A stretch of 64,000 nt of DNA, from the NCBI RefSeq assembly GCF_035440685.1, contig NZ_DAORMW010000001.1. One strand, given 5' to 3'. This document shows positions 53,160 through 60,851 of the stretch, piece by piece. The notes beneath the pieces were generated by a model, which was given only the letters and a program-made list of their open reading frames with translations, ran no database searches and was not told the origin of the DNA. A program made the position numbers and the translations under genes. Within the stretch, counting starts at the first letter, position 1, and every line of letters starts with the position of its first letter. This stretch comes from Accumulibacter appositus. Lineage in GTDB: Bacteria; Pseudomonadota; Gammaproteobacteria; Burkholderiales; Rhodocyclaceae.

Positions 53160-53842
53160 CCAACTTCTTCCGCTTTCCCCACACCCCGCATCTCGCCTGG
53201 CTGGGCACCGGTGAGCCGCGTGATGACAAGGTGTTGTCAGCGGCCGAGGCGAGGGCACTGCTCGATGCCACGGTCGTGGTCGAGGAAAAACTTGATGGTG
53301 CCAACCTGGGCCTCTCGGTCGGGCCTGACGGGCGGGTGCGCGCACAGAACCGCGGTCAGTACCTGCAACCACCGTTTGGCGGCCAATTCGCCCGCTTGAA
53401 CGGGTGGCTAACAGCCCACGAAGGCGCCTTGTTTGACGCCCTGGATACGCACCTAATTGCGTTTGGTGAATGGTGTACAGCGAGGCATTCGCTGGAGTAC
53501 ACCGCCCTGCCCGACTGGTGGCTGGTGTTCGATGTCTACGACCGCCGTGAGGGCCGCTTCTGGTGCACTCGCCGCCGTGACGAGTGGGCGCACGATCTCG
53601 GCCTGACAACAACACCCGCACTGTTGCGCGGTCAGACCGACCTGGCAACTTTGAAAGACACGCTGAACGAGCATCGCAGCCGCTACCGCGACGGGCCCAT
53701 GGAGGGTGTGGTGATCCGCGTTGACGACGAGCACTGGTTACACCAGCGCGCCAAACTGGTCCGACCTGATTTTACACAGCAGATCGACCAGCACTGGCGC
53801 CGTAACGCACTGGTCTGGAATCACCTCGAACCGACGACATGA
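53156..53842 (+). CDS. RNA ligase (Rnl2-like nucleotidyltransferase)
   Basis: This 228-residue ATP-dependent ligase-family protein has all core motifs: motif I EEKLDGAN with the adenylated Lys45, FGEW at 103-106, motif III WWLVFDVYD at 121-129, motif IV MEGVVIR at 182-188, and motif V AKLVRPDF with Lys200. Size and motif spacing fit compact RNA ligases rather than DNA ligases, which carry an OB domain. It overlaps the PIN gene by four bases (ATGA). The natural substrate is unknown; repair or modification of ends produced by the PIN partner is an inference. Confidence 0.82.
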   Translation: MTNFFRFPHTPHLAWLGTGEPRDDKVLSAAEARALLDATVVVEEKLDGANLGLSVGPDGRVRAQNRGQYLQPPFGGQFARLNGWLTAHEGALFDALDTHLIAFGEWCTARHSLEYTALPDWWLVFDVYDRREGRFWCTRRRDEWAHDLGLTTTPALLRGQTDLATLKDTLNEHRSRYRDGPMEGVVIRVDDEHWLHQRAKLVRPDFTQQIDQHWRRNALVWNHLEPTT

Positions 53843-53861
53843 GCGACGTCGACGACCCGAG

Positions 53862-54581
53862 ATGAGACCACTGGACCGCACCCGCATCGAGAAGGCCGCC
53901 GACTGCGGTTTCGACCTCCCGCCGGCACTGCGAGAAAGCGGCTTGCTCCTTGCATCAACAAGGTTTCCCGAAACCGTCGAGGTACGCGTGACGAGCGGCA
54001 CGCGTTTCGAGCTGAGTGTGAGCGATGCGAGCTTGCTGGAAGCCCTGCCGCTTGCACAAAATGGCTGGAAGCTCGCAGAAGGAATCCCGGCGCTGTACGC
54101 AGTGCTCGAACGGGCCGCAGCGACTGCTCGAACCATGCCAGATCGCGTCGCGGCACAGTTCCATCTGACGACGAAGTCGATGCCGCGCTCGACAGAAGCC
54201 GAGCGCATGGCGCTTCAGCGCGTGGGGCAGGACTTGTTCAGGCGGGCATTGCTCGACTACTGGCGAGGCAGATGCTGCGTCACAGGCCTCACCGTTCAAG
54301 AACTACTACGGGCCTCCCACATCAAGCCATGGGCGGCCTGCGACTCGGACGAAGAGCGACTCGACGTCTTCAATGGTCTGTTGCTCGCCCCGCATCTGGA
54401 TGCCCTCTTCGATGGCGGCTGGGTGAGCTTTGATGCAAGGGGCGTGCTGATGATAGCGAACAGCTTGCCTCGAAAGGCTGTGTCATTGTTGGCTCTGCAA
54501 CATCCACTTGGCATCGACTACCTGACCTCGCAACACCCGCGCTATCTGGCCTTTCATCGTTCAGCAGTGTTCAGGCGCTGA
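53862..54581 (+). CDS. HNH endonuclease-domain protein (HNH_2 type)
   Basis: This is a 239-residue protein. The C-terminal nuclease shows GRCCVTGL, LRASHIKPWA and FNGLLLAPHLDALFDGGWVSF, the usual HNH_2 arrangement (His in the SHIKPW strand, Asn in the NGLLL segment). The N-terminal 120 residues are of unknown fold. The start at 53862 follows the ligase gene by 19 bp; the frame extending to 53721 is antisense-free but overlaps the ligase and is not used. Related proteins are common in restriction loci and may cut modified or foreign DNA. Confidence 0.8.
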   Translation: MRPLDRTRIEKAADCGFDLPPALRESGLLLASTRFPETVEVRVTSGTRFELSVSDASLLEALPLAQNGWKLAEGIPALYAVLERAAATARTMPDRVAAQFHLTTKSMPRSTEAERMALQRVGQDLFRRALLDYWRGRCCVTGLTVQELLRASHIKPWAACDSDEERLDVFNGLLLAPHLDALFDGGWVSFDARGVLMIANSLPRKAVSLLALQHPLGIDYLTSQHPRYLAFHRSAVFRR

Positions 54582-54634
54582 GACGAAGGCGATCTGGTGC
54601 ATGGAACCCGAATCAGCGCAACGGAAAACGAGTC

Positions 54635-55684
54635 ATGACCACCCTCTGCCTCTTCGCCGCCGGTACCCTCCCCGTCCACCCCGCCGCGGCGTGGTATCTC
54701 GCCGACCTCGGCGAGTTTCGCGGCAAACAGGAGCTCTACACGCGCCAATCGCCGCAGCGTTTGAAGGCCTTGCGCGAGCACGCGCTGATCGAGAGCGCGC
54801 TAGCGAGCAACCGCATCGAGGGGGTATCGATCGAAGCGGCGCGCGTACGCGATGTGTTGGTGACGGCCCGACCCTTGTTTCGTGACCGCGACGAGGAGGA
54901 GGTACGAGGCTATCGCGATGCCCTGGCCTGGATACATCAGGCGGCCCCAGCCATCGACGAGGCTACGGTGCAGCGCCTGCACGCGCTGGCGCGTGGCGAG
55001 ATCTGGGACGCAGGGCGCTACAAGGAAAAGGACGCCGACATCATCGAACGCTATCCGGACGGTCGCGAACGGGTGCGCTTTCGCACCGTAGCGGCAGCGG
55101 AAACAGCTGCGCGCATGGCGGCGCTGCTGACCGCCTGGCAGGCTTGCCGCGAGGAACGCTGGGTGCATCCGCTGATCGCGCTGGCGGCATTCAATCTGGA
55201 TTTCCTGTGCATCCATCCGTTCCGCGACGGCAATGGCCGCGTATCACGCCTGCTGTGCCTGCTGCAAAGCTATCAACTGGGCTACGAAGTGGGGCGCTAC
55301 ATCAGCCTGGAACGTCTCATCGAGCAAAACAAGGACCGGTACTACGAGACCCTCGAGCAAAGTTCGCAGGGCTGGCATGAAGGCAGGCACGACCCGTGGC
55401 CATACATCAACTACCTGCTATCGATCCTGAAGACGGCTTATCGCGAGTTTGCCGAGCGCGTCGGCGAAACGAAAGCGCCGCGCGGCGCCAAGCGAGATCA
55501 GGTGCTGGCCGGGATTGAGCGCCTCGCCACCGAGGCCGGCGATTTCTCGATCAGCGCACTGGAACAAAGCTGTCCGGGCGTCGGCCGCGACATGGTGCGC
55601 CGGGTTCTTCGCGAGCAGCAGGCGGCGGGCGTAGTCGAGTGCAAGGGACGCGGTCCTGGGGCAAGCTGGGCGAAGAAGAGGTAA
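54635..55684 (+). CDS. Fic family protein (second copy)
   Basis: This 349-residue Fic protein has the active motif HPFRDGNGRVSR near residues 192-203. The N-terminal inhibitory motif SNRIEG is at residues 58-63, so it should be self-inhibited. It has a C-terminal winged-helix-like end (ISALEQSCPGVGRDMVRRVL). It is only distantly similar to the Fic protein at 39768, so it is not a recent duplicate. It closes the island 53 bp after the HNH gene and may be independently transcribed. Confidence 0.88.
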   Translation: MTTLCLFAAGTLPVHPAAAWYLADLGEFRGKQELYTRQSPQRLKALREHALIESALASNRIEGVSIEAARVRDVLVTARPLFRDRDEEEVRGYRDALAWIHQAAPAIDEATVQRLHALARGEIWDAGRYKEKDADIIERYPDGRERVRFRTVAAAETAARMAALLTAWQACREERWVHPLIALAAFNLDFLCIHPFRDGNGRVSRLLCLLQSYQLGYEVGRYISLERLIEQNKDRYYETLEQSSQGWHEGRHDPWPYINYLLSILKTAYREFAERVGETKAPRGAKRDQVLAGIERLATEAGDFSISALEQSCPGVGRDMVRRVLREQQAAGVVECKGRGPGASWAKKR

Positions 55685-55729
55685 TTGCCCTCAAATAGGG
55701 GTAATAGAGAGGGTACTAACGGTCCTGAC

Positions 55730-55760
55730 GTCGATGATCGGTAGTGTGTCGACAATCGGT
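55730..55760. repeat. Imperfect direct repeat upstream of the formate dehydrogenase operon
   Basis: GTCGATGATCGGT (55730-55742) and GTCGACAATCGGT (55748-55760) match at 11 of 13 positions and start 18 bp apart, 44 bp before the first formate dehydrogenase gene. The spacing suggests a tandem regulator site. Confidence 0.35.
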
Positions 55761-55803
55761 GAGCGTTTGTTAGCATGGCCACTTCGAATCGGGAAAGCCG
55801 CGC

Positions 55804-57504
55804 ATGCACAGCAGCGAGCAGCCTGCAACAGGACGACGCAAGGGACGCGGGCAGCGCCGCGGACGGCGCGTCGACGCCGCCACGCGGGACGCCGTCGCCG
55901 GACTTCTCGCCGACTTGCCGCTGCGCCGCGACCTCTTGATTGAACACCTGCACCGACTTCAGGATACGCGCGGCTGTCTGCGTGCCGGTGACCTGTTGGC
56001 GCTGGCTGATCTGCTGCGCATCGGTGTCGCCGAGGTCTACGAGACGGCGACGTTCTACGCCCACTTCGACATCCGCGAGGACGAGGAGCCGGCGCCGGCG
56101 CTCGCCGTCCGGGTCTGCGACGGCCTCAGCTGCCGACTGCAGGGAGGCTTGCCACTCGACGCCGCCTTGCGCGGGCAGCTCGATCCAGCGCGGGCGCGAG
56201 TGTTGCGCGCCCCGTGTATGGGCCGCTGCGATCTGGCGCCGGTGGTGCAGGTCGGCAAGCGCCATGCGGATCGCGCCAGCGCCGCCGATGTGCTCGCCAT
56301 GATCGATGGCGGTGAATTTGCACCCTTGCCGGTGCTCGGCGAAACTCTGGCTGCCTACCGGGCACGCGGCGGCTACCAGCAGCTGCAGGCACTGCGCGAC
56401 GGGACGCTGCCGGTCGAAACGCTGATCGCCGAACTCGAGACGGCCGGGCTGCGCGGCATGGGCGGCGCCGGTTTCCCGACGGCGCGAAAATGGCGACTGG
56501 TGCGCGCCGCGCCGGCGCCGCGCTACCTGGTCTGCAACGCTGACGAAGGCGAGCCGGGCACCTTCAAGGATCGCGTGATTCTCGAAGAGCAGACGCACCC
56601 CTTCCTCGATGGCCTGCTTCTCGCGGCGGCCTGCATCGGCGCGGAGCGCTGCTGGATCTACCTGCGCGACGAGTACCCGGCCGCACACGCGCTGCTGCGC
56701 CGCGAGATCGCCGCACTCGAAGCAGCGCAGCTGATCGAGCCGGGCTTCATCGACCTGCGGCGCGGTGCCGGCGCCTACATCTGCGGCGAAGAATCGGCGC
56801 TGATCGAGTCCATCGAGGGCAAGCGCGGCTATCCGCGGCTGCGCCCGCCCTACGTCGCAGAAGCAGGGCTGTTCGGACGCCCGACGCTGGTCAACAACGT
56901 CGAGACGCTGGCGCTGGTGCCGACCATTCTCGCCGCCGGCGGTGCGCGCTTCGGGGCACTGGGCGGCGAGGGCTTTGCCGGCCTGCGCAGCTACTCGGTC
57001 TCCGGTCGGGTGCGCGAACCGGGCGTCAAGCAGGCACCGGCGGGAATCAGCACGCGCCAGCTGATTGACGATTACTGCGGCGGCATGGCCGAGGGGCATC
57101 AGCTGCTGGCCTACCTGCCTGGCGGTGCCTCGGGCGGGATTCTGCCGGCGAGCCTGGCCGACCTGCCGCTGCACTTCGGCGAACTTGAGAAACACGGCGC
57201 GCTGATAGGATCGGCGGCGCTGATCGTGCTTTCCGACCGCGACGACCTGCGCGCCGCGGTGCAGGCGCTGCTCGAATTCTTCGCCGACGAGAGTTGCGGC
57301 CAGTGCACGCCGTGCCGAATCGGCACCGAGAAGATGCTGGCGCTGTTCGAAGCGCCCGAACTCGACGTCAGCCTGCTCAACGAGCTGGCCGCGCTGATGC
57401 GCGATGCATCGATCTGCGGGCTCGGCCAGGCGGCGCCCAATCCGCTGACCACGGCGCTGCAGTATTTCCCGCAACACCAGCTGGCAAGGAAGCGCGATGA
57501 GTGA
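55804..57504 (+). CDS. NAD-dependent formate dehydrogenase, fused gamma/beta subunit
   Basis: This 566-residue protein joins a NuoE/FdsG-like thioredoxin-fold [2Fe-2S] domain (about 30-165, cysteines in VCDGLSC and APCMGRC) to a NuoF/FdsB-like domain. The latter has RGMGGAGFPTARKW and CNADEGEPGTFKDR (FMN/NADH binding), AYICGEESALIESIEG, and a C-terminal 4Fe-4S site in SCGQCTPCRIGTEKM. It passes electrons from the alpha subunit to NAD+. It overlaps the alpha gene by 8 bp. Accessory genes such as fdhD are not in the window. Confidence 0.92.
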   Translation: MHSSEQPATGRRKGRGQRRGRRVDAATRDAVAGLLADLPLRRDLLIEHLHRLQDTRGCLRAGDLLALADLLRIGVAEVYETATFYAHFDIREDEEPAPALAVRVCDGLSCRLQGGLPLDAALRGQLDPARARVLRAPCMGRCDLAPVVQVGKRHADRASAADVLAMIDGGEFAPLPVLGETLAAYRARGGYQQLQALRDGTLPVETLIAELETAGLRGMGGAGFPTARKWRLVRAAPAPRYLVCNADEGEPGTFKDRVILEEQTHPFLDGLLLAAACIGAERCWIYLRDEYPAAHALLRREIAALEAAQLIEPGFIDLRRGAGAYICGEESALIESIEGKRGYPRLRPPYVAEAGLFGRPTLVNNVETLALVPTILAAGGARFGALGGEGFAGLRSYSVSGRVREPGVKQAPAGISTRQLIDDYCGGMAEGHQLLAYLPGGASGGILPASLADLPLHFGELEKHGALIGSAALIVLSDRDDLRAAVQALLEFFADESCGQCTPCRIGTEKMLALFEAPELDVSLLNELAALMRDASICGLGQAAPNPLTTALQYFPQHQLARKRDE

Positions 57505-60286
57505 CGCGACGCAAGTGGCGCAGGTACGCTTCACTTTCGACGGTCGCGAGCTGACGGCGCTGCCCGGCGAAACGATCTGGCAGGCTGCCAGGCGTGCCGG
57601 AACGACGATTCCTCATCTGTGCACGCGGGGGGCGCCGGACTATCGGCCGGGCGGCAACTGCCGCGCGTGCATGGTCGAGATCGACGGCGAACGCAACCTG
57701 GCGCCGAGTTGCAGCCGCCAGGTCAGCGCAGGAATGGGCGTGCGCAGTGATACTTCCGAGCGCGCGCTGAACAGCCGGCGGCTGGTGATTGAACTGCTGC
57801 TTGCCGAGCAGCCAGCGCGCGCGCTGGCACATGATCGCAACGCGTCGTTCTGGCACTGGGCCGAGCAGCTGGGATTGCAGGGAAGCCGCTTCCCGCAACG
57901 CGCAAGCAGGGTGCCCCCTCCCCCCGCCGACCGCAGCCACCCGGCGATGACCGTTCAGCTCGACGCCTGTATCCACTGCCAGCTGTGCGTGCAGGCCTGC
58001 CGCGACATCCAGGCCAACGACGTCATCGGCATGGCCGGTCGCGGCGCCGCGGCGAAGATCGCCTTCGATGTCGACGACGCCATGGGCGACTCGAGCTGCG
58101 TCGGCTGCGGCGAGTGCGTACAGGCCTGCCCGACCGGCGCGCTGATGGCGACGACGATGCTGGCGGCAGACGGCAGCGGCCTGCTCGCCGCCGGAGAGAC
58201 CGTCGACCGCGTCGTACCCAGCGTCTGCCCCTACTGTGGCGTCGGCTGCCAGATCGACTATCAGGTGCGCAACGAGCAGATCGTCGCCGTGACCGGCCGC
58301 AACGGTCCGGCCAACCGCGAGCGCCTGTGCGTCAAGGGACGCTTCGGCTTTGATTACGTGCACTCGCCGCAGCGCCTGTTGAAGCCGCTGATCCGCCGTG
58401 ACGACGCCCCCAAGATCCCCGACGCAGCCTTCGACCCGGCCAATCCTTCGACGCACTTTCGCGAGGCGAGCTGGGACGAAGCGCTGCAACGCGCCGCCGC
58501 AGGGCTGCGCTCGCTACGCGACGGACACGGTGGCAACGCGCTCGCCGGCTTCGGTTCGGCGAAATGCAGCAACGAGGAAGCCTACCTGTTCCAGAAGCTG
58601 GTGCGCACCGGCTTCACGACCAACAACGTCGACCATTGCACGCGGCTGTGTCACGCGTCGTCGGTGGCGGCGCTGATCGAAGGCGTCGGTTCGGGCGCCG
58701 TGTCGGCGTCGTTCATGCAGATCGACAACGCCGAGCTGGCGATCCTCATCGGCTGCAACCCGGAAGCCAACCACCCGGTCGCCTCGACCTTCTTCAAGCG
58801 CGCCGCGCGCAAGGGGACGCGGCTGATCGTCATCGATCCGCGCCGGCACGGCCTGGCGCGCTTTGCCGACGAAACACTGCAGTTTCGCCCGGGCAGCGAC
58901 GTCGCGCTGCTCAACGCGATGCTGCATACCCTCGTCGACGAGGAACTCTTCGACCCCGCCTACGTCGCCCGCCACACCAGCGGCTTCGAAGCGATGCGCG
59001 CACACCTGGCGACCTACAGCCCGGAAGCGATGGCCGAGGTCTGCGGCATCGCCGCCGGCAAGATCCGCGAGGTGGCACGCCTCTACGCGCGCTCGAAAGC
59101 GTCGATGATCTTCTGGGGAATGGGCATATCGCAACATGCGCACGGTACCGACAATGCGCGCTGCCTGATCGCGCTGGCGCTGATGACCGGCCACATCGGC
59201 CGCCCCGGCACCGGCCTGCATCCGCTACGCGGGCAGAACAATGTCCAGGGGGCCTCGGATGCCGGCCTGATCCCGATGGTCCTGCCCGACTACCAGCCGG
59301 TCTCGCTGGCCGCCAACCGCGAGCGCTTCGAAAAGCTCTGGAAGACAACGCTCGATCCGCAGCCCGGGCTGACCGTTGTCGAGATCATGAACGCCGCCGC
59401 GGCCGGCGACATTCGCGGCATGTACATTGTCGGTGAAAACCCGGCGATGTCCGACCCCGATCTGCGACACGCACGCCAGGCGCTGGCGGCGCTCGAACAC
59501 CTGGTGGTGCAGGATCTGTTTCTCACGGAAACCGCGATCTACGCCGACGTCATCCTGCCGGCGTCGGCCTGGCCGGAAAAGGAAGGCACGGTGACGAACA
59601 CCAATCGGCAGCTTCAGCTCGGCCGCCAGGCCCTGCCGCTGCCCGGCGATACGCGACCCGACTGGTGGATTATCCAGGAGCTGGCGCGCCGGCTCGACCT
59701 CGACTGGCAATACGACGGGCCGACGGCAGTCTATGCCGAGATGCGCCAGGCGATGCCCTCGCTGGCCAACATCAGCCGGGAACGGCTCGAACGCGAGGGC
59801 TCGGTCAGCTACCCCTGCGCCGGCGAGGACCTGCCCGGCGCCGATGTCGTCTTCGAGAATGGTTTCCCGACGCCGACTGGCCGCGCCGGCTTCGTCGCCG
59901 CCGCGCTGCTGCCGCCCGACGAGGAGCCCAGCGAAGAATACCCGCTGGTGCTATCCACCGGCCGGCTGCTCGAACACTGGCATACCGGCGCCATGACCCG
60001 GCGCAGCGCTGCGCTCGATGCCCTGGAACCCGAAGCAGTGGTCACCGTCAGCGACGAAGACCTGCGCCGACTTGGCCTCGCCGACGGCGAACGCGTCCGC
60101 CTGCTCACCCGGCGCGGCACAATCGAGGCCACGGCGCACGCCGATCCAGCGGTCGCGCCGGGATCGCTATGGATGCCATTCTGCTTCCACGAAGCCGCCG
60201 CCAATCGCCTGACCAACCCGGTGCTTGACCCCTTCGGAAAAATTCCCGAGTTCAAGTACTGCGCCGTTCGCCTGGAGCGCGCCTGA
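57497..60286 (+). CDS. Formate dehydrogenase alpha subunit (molybdopterin, Cys type)
   Basis: This 929-residue catalytic subunit oxidises formate to CO2. Seen: an N-terminal [2Fe-2S] ferredoxin domain (CxxGxDYRPGGNCRACMVEIDG-like cysteines), a pair of 4Fe-4S clusters (CIHCQLCVQAC, CVGCGECVQACPTG) and the molybdopterin-enzyme 4Fe-4S motif CPYCGVGCQ. The bis-MGD region has NNVDHCTRLCHASS carrying the Mo-ligand Cys, encoded by TGC, so no selenocysteine is used. The C-terminal domain includes MPFCFHEAAANRLTNP. It pairs with the fused subunit upstream to form a soluble NAD-linked enzyme. Confidence 0.93.
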   Translation: MSDATQVAQVRFTFDGRELTALPGETIWQAARRAGTTIPHLCTRGAPDYRPGGNCRACMVEIDGERNLAPSCSRQVSAGMGVRSDTSERALNSRRLVIELLLAEQPARALAHDRNASFWHWAEQLGLQGSRFPQRASRVPPPPADRSHPAMTVQLDACIHCQLCVQACRDIQANDVIGMAGRGAAAKIAFDVDDAMGDSSCVGCGECVQACPTGALMATTMLAADGSGLLAAGETVDRVVPSVCPYCGVGCQIDYQVRNEQIVAVTGRNGPANRERLCVKGRFGFDYVHSPQRLLKPLIRRDDAPKIPDAAFDPANPSTHFREASWDEALQRAAAGLRSLRDGHGGNALAGFGSAKCSNEEAYLFQKLVRTGFTTNNVDHCTRLCHASSVAALIEGVGSGAVSASFMQIDNAELAILIGCNPEANHPVASTFFKRAARKGTRLIVIDPRRHGLARFADETLQFRPGSDVALLNAMLHTLVDEELFDPAYVARHTSGFEAMRAHLATYSPEAMAEVCGIAAGKIREVARLYARSKASMIFWGMGISQHAHGTDNARCLIALALMTGHIGRPGTGLHPLRGQNNVQGASDAGLIPMVLPDYQPVSLAANRERFEKLWKTTLDPQPGLTVVEIMNAAAAGDIRGMYIVGENPAMSDPDLRHARQALAALEHLVVQDLFLTETAIYADVILPASAWPEKEGTVTNTNRQLQLGRQALPLPGDTRPDWWIIQELARRLDLDWQYDGPTAVYAEMRQAMPSLANISRERLEREGSVSYPCAGEDLPGADVVFENGFPTPTGRAGFVAAALLPPDEEPSEEYPLVLSTGRLLEHWHTGAMTRRSAALDALEPEAVVTVSDEDLRRLGLADGERVRLLTRRGTIEATAHADPAVAPGSLWMPFCFHEAAANRLTNPVLDPFGKIPEFKYCAVRLERA

Positions 60287-60291
60287 CGCTC

Positions 60292-60801
60292 ATGAAGCGC
60301 ACTGGGATGCCAAAGTTCCTACAATGGCTAGGCATTGGTGTCGCCGTGCTGGCTGCGCTGCTGTGGGTCGCTGGCCAGATCGGCCTGCTCGCTGGCACGC
60401 CGCCGAGCGAGCTGGGCGTGCGCAACGGAAAGCTCGTTCGGCCATTGGAAACACCCAACAGCGTCAGCAGCCAGGCTGGACTTTGGCCGGACCATCCGCA
60501 GCGTGAGTACGCCGACATCGCGCCGCTTGCCCTGCTGCGCGGCGACGGGCCGGCCACCATCGCCAGGCTCAAAACACTGCTGGCGACCGAGCCGGGGGCG
60601 ACCCTCATCGACAGCCGAGCCGACTATCTCTATGTGCAATACACCACCCGAGTGCTGAAATTCGTCGATGACGTCGAATTCTGGTTCGATCCAGGCAACA
60701 AGGTGATCCAGGTGCGCTCGGCTTCGCGCATCGGGCGCAGCGACCTCGGCACCAATCGCCAGCGTATCGAAGCCCTGCGCCAGCGACTCTCGGCGTCCTG
60801 A
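60292..60801 (+). CDS. DUF1499 family protein
   Basis: This 169-residue protein has one N-terminal hydrophobic helix (about 9-33) and a DUF1499 domain: NSVSSQAG near residues 56-63, LYVQYTTRVLKFVDDVEFWFD and IQVRSASRIGRSDLGTNRQRIE. The family is exported or membrane-anchored and uncharacterised. It follows formate dehydrogenase by 5 bp and may be cotranscribed, but the family has no known link to formate. Confidence 0.82.
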   Translation: MKRTGMPKFLQWLGIGVAVLAALLWVAGQIGLLAGTPPSELGVRNGKLVRPLETPNSVSSQAGLWPDHPQREYADIAPLALLRGDGPATIARLKTLLATEPGATLIDSRADYLYVQYTTRVLKFVDDVEFWFDPGNKVIQVRSASRIGRSDLGTNRQRIEALRQRLSAS

Positions 60802-60851
60802 GCGAAGCCAGGCTCTCTCGATCCAACGCCGGCGACAGTGATCGAAGTGGT

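Noticed and set aside
55498..57534. 678-residue minus-strand frame
   Set aside because: It is antisense to the fused formate dehydrogenase subunit, whose cofactor motifs are intact on the plus strand.
58640..58660. Possible selenocysteine codon in formate dehydrogenase
   Set aside because: The metal-ligand position is encoded by TGC, and the frame has no internal TGA.
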